DNA of 64,000 bases, from NCBI GenBank assembly GCA_018907035.1, contig JACCIC010000029.1, forward strand, positions 2,311,001 through 2,375,000, given 5' to 3'. Of the stretch, positions 44,694 to 56,984 are shown in pieces. The stretch comes from Sycobia sp. Sy_11. Its lineage: Eukaryota; Arthropoda; Insecta; Hymenoptera; Epichrysomallidae. The first letter of the stretch is position 1. Each line of letters begins with the position of its first letter. The translations under genes were made by a program, and so were the position numbers. The notes beneath the pieces were generated by a model. It was given only the letters and a program-made list of their open reading frames with translations, did no database searches and was not told the origin of the DNA.

Positions 44694-45392
44694 TGTATAT
44701 GGGCAGTCGACAGAAGTACAATTCAATTGTTTTATAATAGTATTAATAACTGATGGAAATATCTTATTTATTTTTATAATTTTCAATTAATAAAAATAAT
44801 CAACGAACACTTAAATTCAATTAAATACAATAATAACTATACAGGTATAACCGAACATCGTATTATTAATCATCATCAGTTAGATACAAAAAATTACAAA
44901 CTCTTACGTAGTATTAATAAAAACAAAAGATTGGATATTTTATAAATTGTACAAATTATGTAAGCATTAAACGATAATTATAACGTTACTAATGATATGA
45001 CTAAATTAGATGTACCTCCACTTCTAGATTTTGCAGCTAAATTCTAATTACATTAAACACGACCGTTATAATCCTTGCTTGTATCGCCTCATCTCATTAT
45101 ACTCTATACATTTATAACATGTATCGACTTGTTTCTTTATATGCACTATACTGCCGTAACCTTCGCTAATGCGATACACTGTCTACCTTAATATTTACCG
45201 TATATATTTGGTTCACATATTCAAACTCTCTTCATTATTATTTTACCCTTGATAATGGTGTAGCTGCCGAAACAGCTCTCAAATTTAATAAATTTTTATT
45301 TGTGAAATAAAACCAAGAGTCATTTATTTATTTAAAAAATGCTTTTTATTTAAATATGTTTCACCAACCAATTAGCGAATCTTAAATTAATA

Positions 45393-45395
<3 letters not shown>
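44694..45395. other. AT-rich region with a degenerate hammerhead-like segment
   Basis: There is no gene. Near 45247-45273 the plus strand reads CTTGATAATGG ... GCCGAAACAGC, a degraded version of the CTGATGA...GAAAC layout. AT-rich sequence follows with several AATAAA-like words. It could be the end of a Penelope-like element. Confidence 0.35.

Positions 45396-45446
<51 letters not shown>
45396..45446. repeat. (AT)n microsatellite
   Basis: An AT dinucleotide run immediately before TGTAACGGGGCCC. Confidence 0.95.
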
Positions 45447-45449
<3 letters not shown>

Positions 45450-48330
45450 AACGGGGCCCTTGGAGGTATAGGTACGGTCCTGGCACCTTATTATACTTCA
45501 TGAGACTGTTACAATTATTATAGGACTTACCTATTACTAATTATTTACTATTACCAAGGTTGCACCTACCTTGGCAATAAACAATTCTTCAATTGTTTAA
45601 ACAATTAATTATTATTAGGAATATACTGCTTGACCTCCAAGAGTCCTATAGATATTCTTCGATTCTTGATAAAAATTGAATAATAATAAAAATATATCAA
45701 TCGCACAGCTATCAGTTAGAATTACAGTTATTGTTTAATATTAAGCAATAAATAATATTAAAATTATTAATATTAAATACAACAATTACTGTAATTCACC
45801 GCGGAGGCGGATGACATTAATAATATATCGTAATAAATTAAATATATTTATTAAATTATAAATGAAATTATAAATTATTATTTAGCTACCTAAGTTCACC
45901 CGCACTTCTATTAGTTTATCGAGTGTGATTTAGTCGAGAATTAAAAATAATTTAAATTCAATTGAAATTCAAATTTTGCGCGCTTTATATTAGCCTAATA
46001 CTGTCTTCAAACGCTAAGAGTCGCTACTATCACTTAATATATTATAGTTGCGCGAATCCCTCGCGATTACTTATACGCGCGGGTGGAATACATCTGATTA
46101 AAATGCATTTTTTTATTCTATTTAACTCGTTTCTACTAGCAGTATTTCTTGAGAAAAATATATACGAATGTACCTGTACTGAGTACTTGCGAGGAATCGT
46201 TTAGGGGATCACGAGACGGAATTGTTGAACTTTTGTCCAGAAATATTGTTTGTACTAGAAACTGTATAGGACAAACAATATGTATTTTAATGAGCTCTAA
46301 GATTTTGGTTTTAAATATATTGTAACTGTTTTTATTTTCTAAGAAAAATTCAACAAACTATAACCTTTATAGAATAAATATGCACTGTCCCTCTAAAGCT
46401 GTTACGATACGCGTAATGAACTCGCTAAATATAATCATAAATATTGAAATAAATAGAGCGGGGGACTATCTCGGGACTAACTCGAAACTTTTTAGATTTT
46501 ACCATATTTATAAAACTAATATATAATTAAAGATTATTATTAGGACCACTTTATTAAAATAATAGTTGGCTCCACATAAATAAACAATAACTGACAGTCT
46601 CACCACTGACGATGTTTCAGGGGCCCTAATAAAGTTATCTATAAATAATATATTTTCATCATAGAGTATTTTTTACACATACAGTAATTAACTATTTGAT
46701 AAGTTGATTACATTACTAAATCGTCACCGAATTGAAAGAAAAACAACTAAAATAAAATTATTATTAAAACTATTATTAAAACCGGTCCCATTGACATTAT
46801 TTGAATAATATTTGAAATTGAAATGCTATTTAACCTGAAAAAAGTTTAGTAGAAAATTATTATAAAAATTTTTTAAAATATTTTATAATTTATTATAAAC
46901 TGATCTCATTTTTAAAAAAATTTTACTTTTCAAGGGCAATTTTTTCAAAGTAGATTTATTAACAATAATTGTAATTCTTGAAAACTTGTAATTGTAAATT
47001 ATAATTTTATATTGTAATTTATGAACCAAAATTTAATTACATAATTTTAAGGTTTCACCATATTTATAAAACTAATACATTTAAAGATTATTTAGATCAT
47101 TATTTAGAAAAAATCATTTGAAGTTTACTGGATATTATAATTTTCACCATTCGAATTTTTTGTTAGTGTAATAGAATACGAAGTTAAAAATTTGCAAATT
47201 TAATTTCTTCAAAAAATTAAAAAAATAAATAAATTTGTATTTAATTCGTTGTTATGTATTTCTGCGTAAGCAGATTGGCATAGGTGGCAGTCAAAATCTT
47301 ATAATTTACTTTATTTTCTATGAAGAAATGAATAATAAAAGTACAATTTTATATAAATATGATTTTAATTATCTAATAGTATAACTTACATTGTACTACA
47401 CACTGAAAAAAAAGCTTAAATTCAAATGAGTCAATTTCGTAAAAGTGTATTTATTTTATTCCATTTCACCTTTTGATAAGGTTATTTATTTGTTCATATT
47501 GCATAGCTTTTCCAAAAATTGAATATATTTATTAAATTTGAGTATATATATAGTTTCTCAAATATTTATTTATTTAACTTTATTTTTTACGTGTATTTAG
47601 TTCCGTTTACTAAAATTCAAGAAATATTTATTATTTTTCAATAATTTATTTAGTGTAATCGAATAACTATATGTTTGCTATTTAAATAATCTTAATTGTT
47701 TGTTTCAAATATATGGTTTACTCTAAATTACAAAATATTCATTCATTTTAAATATGTATGTTTTTGTTTTAAACATACATTTAAATAAATATTTATTGTA
47801 TTCTAATAACTATTGAATTAATTTTAAAGAATTTAATTTACTTTAAAGAAATATTTGTTTGATTCAAATAATATCTCTTTTATGAAATAGATTTATTTGA
47901 TTTTATACAAATTTATTTCTCACCCATATAGCAGCGCGTGTTCGTCACGGTTTGAGAATCATGCGTGATTGTAGCAAACCGTGGATCTAATATGAACGTA
48001 TAATTTTCATGATTATGGTAACCTTTTACAACCAGAGATGAACCGAGATTACCAAGGCCCATATAAATCAATGTTTCCAAATTGGCGCCACAGCATACTG
48101 TGGTAGGTGCCCGAACAAGGTCCGTCTGCGATGTCGATTATCGGTAATTGTAGTCCACTGCTTAAAAATGTACAAATAAAATAGAAATAACACATATCTA
48201 AAAGCAATGAAGGAGAAACGGCAGGTCCAAGTACTGACTGTTATTAAGGGGAGGACAAGGTGGCAGGCAGGCACAATGCCGAAGAGGGAAAGTAGGGGAA
48301 GTGAAGGACCGAGCGAAAGAGAAAAGAACT
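45447..48330. other. AT-rich repeat DNA without a supported gene
   Basis: It begins TGTAACGGGGCCC, which resembles an LTR start, but I found no matching end or primer site. 46000-46480 is of mixed composition. 46500-47930 is very AT-rich. No open frame shows a known domain. Confidence 0.4.
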
Positions 48331-48339
48331 GCGCGTAAA

Positions 48340-48890
48340 GTACTCTATATATAAAAATTAGTAGATAAGCTATGACACTTTTGGATCACTTCCGGTGTGA
48401 TCCAGAACTCTCATAGCTCACAGAGCTTACGTTACATACTCTGACGTCACGCGTATTTTCGGATTACTACCAGTGATCCAGAACGCTCATAGCTTACAAC
48501 GTCGACGTCACAGGCCCTAACATCACGGGCCCTGACGTCAGCAACCGTTAGCACCATATACTGTTCTCTCTCTCTCTCATAGAGAGAGAGAAAAGTATGT
48601 AGTTTTTTCTCTCCCTCACAACGCGCTGTTTTTTTAAATACTACGCCGTGCAGCCAATAGCGGTGTGTGTAAGAGAAAGTGCGCTATATACTTTTCTCGC
48701 TGACAATACCAGTTGCGTGTTAGAGAGAGAGAAAAGTATATAGCTTTATCTTTTTCAATACCGCCCGCTGTATTACAGAGAAGGGTCTATGGTAAACAAT
48801 ATACTTTTCTCCCTCTATCTGCCAGAGTGCTTATATTATACAAATAAGTTTATACTTATGGATAACAACTTTTCCGCTGCTCTCGTACAC
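48340..48890. repeat. Hairpin-rich repeat block with GAGAAAAGTATA words
   Basis: A perfect nested hairpin lies at 48368-48418 (AGCTATGA/TCATAGCT outside, GGATCAC/GTGATCC inside). A second inner hairpin GGATTACT/AGTGATCC is at 48461-48479, followed by the same CAGAACxCTCATAGCT phrase. Further on, (CT)n-CAT-(AG)n is self-complementary near 48565-48595. GAGAAAAGTAT and its complement ATACTTTTCTC recur four times between 48590 and 48815. It may be part of an LTR. Confidence 0.6.
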
Positions 48891-48900
48891 CTCTTTGCAC

Positions 48901-48901
<1 letters not shown>

Positions 48902-48945
<44 letters not shown>
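48902..48945. repeat. (AT)n microsatellite
   Basis: An AT dinucleotide run. Confidence 0.95.
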
Positions 48946-48948
<3 letters not shown>

Positions 48949-49100
48949 TAAATTACTAAATAGTTACAATAAAAGCACTGTTTTTTAAGCAAATACAATA
49001 GATTTATTCATTTTAATAAGAATTGCAATTTTTGTTAAATTTCAATAATATTCAAATATGTAACTGCATTATACACTTTTTTCTTTTTAAACTATTCGAA

Positions 49101-49714
49101 TTCTCATTCAACCTCTTCATTCAATATTTTTAGGTAACAATCACAATTGTAGAATTCCTGTGTTTTAATGTAAAAATTAAAACACTTTTGGTTCTCCAAA
49201 AGTTGCACGATTTCAACGTTAGTTAACTTCGCACTAATGCAATCTTCAAACCGCCAAGGCTCGTTGAAATCATTAATCTTATAGTAACAAATATTTAGAG
49301 TATCGGCTAAACTTAACTGCCGTAAATCCTCAGGAACTACATTTTTAACATCGATGATGTAAATTGCTTTTCTATTTTATCTAATAAAATATAAAAGACT
49401 TCAGCCACACTTTCTTCCTGATTTTTAATATATTTTCCATTGCACTCTACATCGCTGCATCCATATTGAAATTGTAAATTTCCAAATCCTTCAAATAGAT
49501 ATCTTCTTGGATGCTCCGTGCAAAGTTTCTGTAAACATTCTTCTTTTACGAGTTTACTTTTTAAAGTTTTATAAATTTTTTCAGCGATGTTCTGCGCTTC
49601 CAAACGTATTAAATTAACATAATTAACAATTGCAATCCAAGCCCACGTTGTGAACCGCACTGGCGTATTGTCCACAAAATTAACGCACGTTTTCTTATTA
49701 CAACGCGGTGCCAT
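49101..49714 (-). pseudogene. Unrecognised gene, about 200 codons, one frameshift
   Basis: The minus strand opens with ATG at 49714 (MAPRCNKKTCVNFVDNTPVR) and runs to a stop at 49337. A second frame entered just before that stop continues without a break (VVPEDLRQLSLADTLNICYY, then NVEIVQLLENQKCFNFYIKT) to a stop at 49101. Low-complexity bias is absent, and both halves read like one protein rich in Cys and aromatic residues. I do not recognise it. It lies beside Polinton-type genes and may belong to that element. A single frameshift suggests fairly recent inactivation, or a sequencing error. Confidence 0.45.
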
Positions 49715-50142
49715 TGTAAATTTTATATAAAGTGTCGACGATATAGCTAGTTAAAGCCCAGGTTTAAAATTGATGCGGACACTGCAGTCAAATTATCTCA
49801 TGGTGTTAGACCTACATTTACAGTTAGAAAATTTCTTCACCGTTTTCTCTTTTTTCCCAATTCATTGCCCTTTTCCATTTCCTATGCACTTGCCTAGGTC
49901 GCGTAGCTATCCATATGCAAGGTCCCCTGCTGCTTACACTAGAGTCAGCCGGAGCTCTTCTGCTGTTTACATTAGAGACAGTTCGAGCAGTATGGAGAAT
50001 GTTGTCGCTTGCTGTATTTCATAGGCAGGTAGAGAAAAAGAAGATTTTTCTACACAAAGCAGACAGCTCAGTTGAAACTCTGTTTCGAAAACAGTACAAC
50101 ATCAATGAAAAGTTTTTTCTCTATAGATGAATTTTACTTGTA
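49715..50142. other. Intergenic; no supported gene
   Basis: Short open frames on the plus strand show no domain and look like chance. Confidence 0.4.
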
Positions 50143-50660
50143 TTACGTATACATTAAACCTGCTTCGTCAATTTCTTGCAGACTTCGATGACGATTTTCG
50201 AGTATCCAAGATTTTAGTAAATATTTATTCTGTACTGCGCATACAGGCTTAAAGCGTAATTTATGATGACTGCAGTACTTATTGCCTGAACCTTGTAATT
50301 TCCATAATGGAGTGCACTTTAAGTCCTCAAGATTGTTAATATTGTTTGAAAATTTTTGCAGGTCTATTTTCTTTTGAAGACCTTTCACATAGATCGTTCG
50401 AGACTTTTTTAAACAACTAGCAATTATTTTTTTCCATAGTAACCCGTGATAATTACGTTCTAACTATTGATTTTCACTCTCTTCTTTCTCAAACAGTCAC
50501 CATTTTTTCGGTGCTTGAAACAAATTTTCTATTGATGCATCGTGAGTAATTATTGCAACTTTTTTCAAAATAAATTCATTCAAAGAGCTTTTAAAACCTT
50601 GCACGTACAACGTACTCCATAATGAGTAAGAATGATTTTTTTTATTATCCAATTGCTTTT
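50143..50660 (-). pseudogene. Polinton-associated gene of unknown function, copy A
   Basis: The minus-strand frame has two or more stops and reads YVQGFKSSLNEFILKKVAII, LERNYHGLLWKKIIA, KSRTIYVKGLQKKIDL, KYCSHHKLRFKPVCAVQNKY and ends EAGLMYT. A second, differently broken copy lies at 62971-63471. Shared blocks are QGFK..NEF/YLLK, NYHG.xW, and a C-terminal C-x-H/N-H...K..CA-N..LLK array. From memory this family accompanies polymerase-B elements in insect genomes. A conserved Cys/His cluster suggests metal binding. Its reaction is unknown. Confidence 0.5.
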
Positions 50661-51200
50661 ATAGATAAATAAACATCCCCACTATTACCTTTTCCTTGCA
50701 TATGCAATTGTTATATTACATATTGCTCATTATTCGCATATATTACTTTTCAGTAAATTTTAATTGAGTTAAGCTTTTCATTTAAAGCAAGAGATATACA
50801 TTTGACTTGAAAAGTGAAAGGATATTTTCCAGTATATATTAGACACGTTTCTATATCAAGGTTTACTTCTATAGAAAGGTCACTGTAACAAACAAAATTT
50901 TGAGGCTTCGCTAGTTATATAAGTAAGACGAAGCAGCAAATTTACACAGTATAGATTTAAATGCCAAACTATTCACATCTTTATATATTGGTAGCTTGTC
51001 GTAATCAGCTTGTCTTTTACCCTATACAAGTTACTGATATTTATAGAAAATAAATTATAGTAAATTGTTCTTTTTTTAACATGTATTGTTTTAATGATAT
51101 TAAATTATCTTGTCTTGTAAGCATGATGTCAAGCATTATGGTGTTATTAGAATACTATCAGGATATCATTTAGCGGCTTCAAAAAATCTGTTTTTTTGCA
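50661..51200. other. AT-rich intergenic stretch
   Basis: No gene is recognised. It precedes the start of the polymerase B region. Confidence 0.4.
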
Positions 51201-51210
51201 ACTAGAAATA

Positions 51211-54200
51211 TGGCTGTTAGTGATGATATCATTCGATTAGATATAGATCATGCGTCTACAGCAATCACGTCGATAGATCCTGCGTCGACAGCAACCGTCT
51301 CATGAAAAATACTAGAATCACGTCTAAGAAACGATGTTATCATACACTAGCAAATAATTTTCAAAGCATTTTTTGTAAATTAAATAGTTATGCTAAAAAG
51401 GGGGCTGGCTTAGCTCAAAAGGAGGATGAGAAGGTAACTTGGAGTGATGTTAAATCTGCTTTTAACAAATGTATAAAATCTGGACTTGTAACGAATATCA
51501 AACATCAAGATGTTCATACTTTCCTATCTGATACATTTAAATTGGTTGAACAGAAAATTATTAAAAACTATCTTTTCAAAATCATACAACTATTAAAATT
51601 AATACAATGCTCTCTGCAGAGTATATTTTATCTAAAAAATGAAATATTTAGTACTACGAATTTAAAAAAATGGTTTGCAACGCATGTTAAAGAACCTATT
51701 ACACGTGATATGGATGAATTTCAAGAGAGCGATTCAGGCTGGTCGTTGCATTCTATACTAAATTTAGCTAGTAATATGTATAAATTTAATCCTATAAAAG
51801 GTAGCTAATATATTGCATAACCTGCAGCAATAGAAAAAGACATACATTTGTTAATGTAAAAAATAATGATAATCAATGCTTTAAATGGGCAGTTTTATCA
51901 GTTTTATATCCAGCTAAAGTAATTGCTACTCGACTTTCCGCATATAAGCAGTATGAAAATGTGCTCAATTTTAAAGATATTGAATTTCCAGTCACGACAA
52001 AAGATATAGTTAAATTTGAGAAATATAATCAGAATATTTCAATTAATTTATATATGTTGAAAAAGAAAAAAATGTCTTTCATGTATCTCCATGCAATATA
52101 AAAGCTATAAAAAAGGAAACACATATGAATTTACTTATTATACAAGATAACTACAATGATGAAAATAGCGAAAGCATAAGTGATGATAATCTCCAACCAT
52201 ATTATCACTATGTTTGGATTAAGAAGTTATCTCGCTTGATGAGTTTGCAATTGTCAAAGCACAATGAAAAAATTTACCTTTGAGATCGCTGTCTACATTA
52301 TTTTATATCCGCAGAAAAATTAACATTGATTGTCAGGAGAAAAATAATTACAAAATTAAACTACCGACTGAAAAGAATAATATTTTACAATTTAGAAACT
52401 TTTCATATAAGGAATGTATCCCATTTGTTATATATGCCGATTTTGAATGTATATTAGAAAAAATAGAAAAATCATAAATATGCAGAACAACGAAATAAAG
52501 CATTTAGTGTTGGATTATATACAAAATATAGTTTTGATGATGCACAATCGGAATACCAAAGCTATAGACAAGTAGATGAAGAAATAAGACCATCACCTGC
52601 TGAATGGTTCATGCAGAAATTACAAGCATTTTCAAAACAAATACCACAACTATATAAGAATCCAAAACCAACTAATAGACTTACAGATATTGAAATATTA
52701 AATTTAGAAAAAGCGAAAATTTGTCATATTTGTGAAAAGAATTTTAATTGTGAGAATACAAAAATCATTGTCATCTCACAGCACGGTAAGTTTATTTAGA
52801 GTTTTATATTATCGATTTTTTAAAATTTAAATATATCGAGCGCCTACACATAATCCATGTAATTTGAATTATAATGATTCAAAAGTTATACCAGTTGTAT
52901 TCTACAATTTATCAGGGCATGATTCACGTTTATTCGTTAAAGAGCTCGCAACAAATTTTGAAGGTCGAGTATATCTTCTACCAGAAAATAAGAAAAAATA
53001 TATCTGATTTACAAAATATGTATAAGGCACAGACATTATTTTCAGGTTTATTGATTCATTTCGCTTTACGCCTTGTGCTCTGGATAAATTAGCCTAATAT
53101 CTGGAAGCGCATCGTATTTTAGAAAATACTTTTAAAAGTGATTTTCGAACTAACGATCAAATTAATTTAGTTAAAAGAAAAGGAATCTTCCCATATGAAT
53201 ATTTTTCATCTTTTGATAGACTACGAGAGGCACAGCTACTAGTAAAGGATGTATTTTACAGTAATTTAAATAATGCAACCATTGCTAATGAAGATTATAA
53301 GCATGCTCAACTAGTTTGGCAAAAATTTGATATTAAAACTTTAGATGACTATTCAGATTTGTATTTGAAAACAGATGTATTACTTCTTGTTGATATTCGA
53401 AAACTTTCGAAACAATTGTCTTGAAGCTTACGGTCTTAATCGAGCACACTATTATACTACTCCCAGTCTATCATGGGATGCCATGCTAAAATATACGAAA
53501 ATAAAATTGGAATTGCTTACCGATATTGATATGTTTATGCTTGTTGAAAGAGGTATTAGGAGCGGTATTAGTCAGTGCTCTAATCGATATTGAAAAGCAA
53601 ATAATATATACATGAGTAGTGACTTTGATGAGACAAAAGAAAATACATCTTTGCTCTATTATGATGTAAATAATCTTTACGGCTGGGCTATGAAACAATA
53701 TCTTTCTTACAGAGGCTTTGAGTGGTTTCAAAATATGGATGATAATGATGAAACCAAATGTTTTAATATAGTAGAAGACACTCCTACTGGATATATACTA
53801 GAGTTTGATTTAGAATATCATGAAAGCATACATGATACTTATAAAGATCTAACTCTGTGTCCCGAACATATTACACCTTCAGGAAGCGATTATTATTATT
53901 ATATTATACGATAAACATTGCTATATTATACATTATCGAGCATTGCAAAAACTACTTCAATATGGCTTACGCTTAAAAAAATACATAGAGTATTAAAATT
54001 TAACCAGAATTCCTGGCTTAATGATTATATTGATTTAAATAGTGAAAAGAGAAAGCATGCTAAAAATGAATTTGAGAAATTATTTTTTAAATTTTTGAAT
54101 AATGCTATTTACGACAACATTATGGAAAATGAAAGAAAAAGAGTCGATCTAAAGTTAAGAAATAGATGGTATAGATGTTATGGTGCCGAAGCAGTAATCG

Positions 54201-54800
54201 CTAGTCCAAATTTTCACAATTGCGCCATTTTTGATAAAAATTTCGTTGCCATACAGTTATTGAAAACTGAAATTCATATAAGAAAACTTATAAACGTTGG
54301 ATTTTCTGTATTAGATTTATCTAAAACTCTTGTGTACAGATTTCATTATGAATATATGCGAAATAGAGTAGGTGAAAACTGTAAATTATTATATACAGAT
54401 ACAGATAGTCTTCTATACGAAGTAAAAAAGATTGATATGTATGACTTGATGCGGAAGAATAGTCATGAATTTGATACGTCAGATTATTCTGAAAATAATC
54501 CTTATCAAATATCTCAGAAAAATAAGAAAATTGTCGGGTTACTGGAAGATGAGTGTAATGGTAGAATTTTAACTGAATTTGTTCGATTGCGAAATAAATG
54601 TATAGTATGAAAATTCAAGGTGAAAGTCAAATCAAGAATGGCAAAGGTGTTAAAAGTGCAGCAGTGAAAAATATAGTAAGTTTTAAAGATTACATACAAT
54701 GCTTGGAAGGAATAAGTTTAATATTCGCTCAAGATTTTATATTCTACAAACGGAAAAACAAAATAACATGGCATTGAATCCTTTTGACGATAAGCATTTT
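51211..54800 (+). pseudogene. Polinton/Maverick-type DNA polymerase B relic
   Basis: A possible start is the ATG at 51211 (MAVSDDIIRLDIDHASTAIT). An N-terminal domain follows (VTWSDVKSAFNKCIKSGLVT, EFQESDSGWSLHSILNLASN). After frame changes come the exonuclease blocks: VIYADFECILE near 52436, FYNLSGHDSRLFVKEL near 52900 and YSDLYLKTDVLLLV near 53355. The polymerase palm has motif A YYDVNNLYGWAM (53657-53692), motif B NNAIYDN, where the usual Gly is Asp (about 54098-54118), and motif C LLYTDTDSLLY (54389-54421). The C-terminus (MALNPFDDKHFIETNSTDTL) is near 54770. The enzyme would replicate the element's own DNA by protein priming. At least eight frameshifts or stops kill it. Confidence 0.85.
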
Positions 54801-55130
54801 ATAGAAACAAACTCAACAGACACTCTTCCTTGGGAACAGTATAGTATTCGTGAATATGAACGTGTATTAAATGGACAAGTCGATAGAAAAATCATACATG
54901 ACACTGAAAATGCACGAATACTTCAACTATCTACTGAACAAGTTGCAACTGGAATAGTAGAAGGAGGAGTGGGTAGTAGTAGCTTAGTACATTACTCAAC
55001 TGAACAAGTTAGAACCTGCGTGAAAGAGGAGGTTAGCGATAAAATTTTACAAAGGTCACCTGAGCAAGTCGGAATAGTGAGCGGAGAGTGAGAGAGCTCG
55101 TGCAAATGACGTCGGAGCACGTTCAACATG
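54801..55130 (+). repeat. Degenerate minisatellite with STEQV-type coding repeats
   Basis: Following the polymerase C-terminus, the frame encodes spaced repeats LSTEQVATGIVEGG, YSTEQVRTCVKEE and RSPEQVGIVSGE. The DNA word ACTGAACAAGTT occurs at 54933 and 54999 and CCTGAGCAAGTC at 55059, at 66- and 60-bp spacing. A fourth, weaker unit lies near 55108. The frame stops at 55089. I do not know a function. Confidence 0.6.
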
Positions 55131-55331
55131 GAGGTAGAAAATAGAGAGGAAATAGACCTTATGGAAGGAGTAAAACAACCGAAAAAGGGAGAGTGTAGAG
55201 AGAGCTCAGTCATTCAGTTTCTAGTGCTTGACTGCAATTGCCCACAAGCAGGCGTACGAAGCAGTGCCTCTGAAAAAAAATTAATACACATATTTTTCCT
55301 AACAGCAACTGTTCAACGATAATCATAGACA

Positions 55332-55441
55332 ATGGATCAGAATTCCGAAATGACGTTCGCTAGTGCTGAGTCGTCTAGTCAACTGGTAGCGCAACTGACG
55401 GCTGCTGATTTCATATCAAATTTTAACGTAGACGGCGCATA
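55332..55441 (+). CDS. Short ORF, 36 codons, unknown
   Basis: ATG at 55332 gives MDQNSEMTFASAESSSQLVA, then AQLTAADFISNF-type sequence to a TAA at 55439. It reads like the start of a larger protein, because Ser/Ala-rich N-termini of this kind are common in element genes. No continuation is seen. Confidence 0.25.
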
Positions 55442-55538
55442 ACTAGAGAATTTATCTCTTCAGGTGTTTTTTTTAGTTGTAAATAGTGGAAAATAATTAT
55501 ATAAAAATATTTTTATAATATTTTTGTTAATTTTTTAA

Positions 55539-55829
55539 ATGGATTTAAGAACATTGAACTATATCGCAGGAGGAGGCTTTCTTCCTACTAAAACAATTGC
55601 TGAATTAGAAAGAAATAGAAATTATATGATCAAGAAAGTTAATACGAAATTTGAGTGGAAAACAGTGGTCGAGCTTGATTGTGAATTCCAATCTTTTTTA
55701 TCTAACCGAATTTCAAAAGCTTTAATGGAAGATGAAAAATTCTTCAACAATATTGGCGAGTATGCAAATAAACTTCAATTATTTATAAAATCTTTGGGTG
55801 AAGATAATTTTGAATTTAAAAGAGCGTAA
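55539..55829 (+). CDS. Small intact ORF associated with polymerase-B elements
   Basis: A 96-codon frame with ATG (MDLRTLNYIAGGGFLPTKTI) and a normal stop at 55829 has no internal break. The central pattern YMIKKVNTKFEWKTVVELDC, then FQSFLSNRISKAL, resembles small proteins I recall next to polymerase-B elements in insects, possibly of single-strand-binding (OB-fold) type. That functional idea is inference. It lies downstream of the polymerase on the same strand and converges with the integrase on the other. Being intact beside broken neighbours is worth noting, though 290 bp can survive by chance. Confidence 0.5.
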   Translation: MDLRTLNYIAGGGFLPTKTIAELERNRNYMIKKVNTKFEWKTVVELDCEFQSFLSNRISKALMEDEKFFNNIGEYANKLQLFIKSLGEDNFEFKRA

Positions 55830-55984
55830 TATGTAAAATGTATGTGTAAAATGAAATAATTAAACAGCAATTTATTTAAATAGAGATGTACTTATTTATT
55901 AATCCTCATTAACAAAATTTTGCAAAATTAATTTACATATTAAAAGCATAATCATTTTAGACTTTCTTATTACTCAAATTATAA

Positions 55985-56560
55985 ACTCTTTATTTGTCTA
56001 ACTATTATGAGAGCTATCAAATCCAAACCACTTGACGAAAATTTTATCTCCTCGACGTTTAAGAACTTTTTCAACGAGGTACATATCTGGATACTTGGTT
56101 CTTAGAAGCTTTTCTTCATCGAAACATACAGCGCTAGGTTGATTTTTATAATCTTTTAAATGGTAAGTTGTAGGATTGGTAACTGCAACTCTGTTGATTG
56201 CGAATATTTCTGTTGACCAGTTAGGTGTATATCCTTTCTCAAAACTCTATCTCTTTACCTCTATCTGTATGCAAATTCTTTAGTATACGTCCATGCTTGA
56301 GAATAGTATTAAAAGCTGTTGCCACATCTTTATCAGTTTTTCGCTTTAAAGGTATAGCCCATGCAAATTTTGATAACGTATCTATGACTGTAATTATCTA
56401 TTTGTATCCTTTATTTTCTCGAGAATAAAGTTGCATTTCAACAAGATCTGCTTGCCATGTCTCATCTATATCATATAATTCAAATTGTCGTCGAATATAA
56501 TTTCGACGAGCAGGTTTATGAATTTCCCTCATTATTTCCATTTTTTCTTTGTTTGAATAA
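55985..56560 (-). pseudogene. Polinton integrase relic with chromodomain-like tail
   Basis: The minus strand reads ARRNYIRRQFELYDIDETWQ then ADLVEMQLYSRENKGYK. The first catalytic aspartate is at 56446-56448, after which there is a TAG, then ITVIDTLSKFAWAIPLKRKT and LKNLHTDRGKEIEF with the second aspartate at 56263-56265. The stretch with the third catalytic residue is absent. The sequence jumps to a small beta-barrel-like segment (NWSTEIFAINRVAVTNPTTY) and a chromodomain-like end (MYLVEKVLKRRGDKIFVKWF, then GFDSSHNS). Polinton integrases insert the element with 6-bp duplications. This copy is inactivated by internal deletion and a stop. Confidence 0.75.
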
Positions 56561-56933
56561 TTCATTGTGTGTTTTCCTGCTAACTCTATAATTTATTTTA
56601 CCTTGCTGTTAATAGACATCAATTCATTTCTAATTTTTTATTTATCCGCATTGAATGATGTTTTTGAATCAGCAATTATTTTTTCTAATTCTACAATGGA
56701 TAGTGATATTGCTGATGAAACATCGATTTCTTCATTTATCTCGCTTAAAAGTATTAATAAGTTTACACATAAGTTCTCAATGTATCATTTAACTTAACTG
56801 GCTGTGAGAGATTACAGAGTCGTTTATTTTCCATATCATATTGACCATCATATGTAAATTTAAATCCAACGCCAGATGAACCTTGACTGCCTTCAGATTT
56901 TTCTAACCTGCGTCCGAATACGTCGACACTCAT
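56561..56933 (-). pseudogene. Polinton-associated small gene (MSVDVFGR type)
   Basis: ATG at 56933 starts MSVDVFGRRLEKSEGSQGSS and continues VGFKFTYDGQYDMENKRLCN to a stop at 56763. A one-base shift lets the chain continue as a heptad-rich, coiled-coil-like stretch (INEEIDVSSAISLSIVELEK) with two stops before the integrase start. I recall proteins beginning VDVFGR with a Gly-rich patch in insect Polintons; they are unnamed. It sits just upstream of the integrase on the same strand. Confidence 0.5.
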
Positions 56934-56984
56934 TGTTAAACTGATTGGAGTATTATGTTTATATATTAATATATAAGACTAGTC

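Noticed and set aside
45447..46210. LTR beginning TGTAACGGGGCCC
   Set aside because: No matching end, target duplication or primer site was found, so it was not listed as an LTR.
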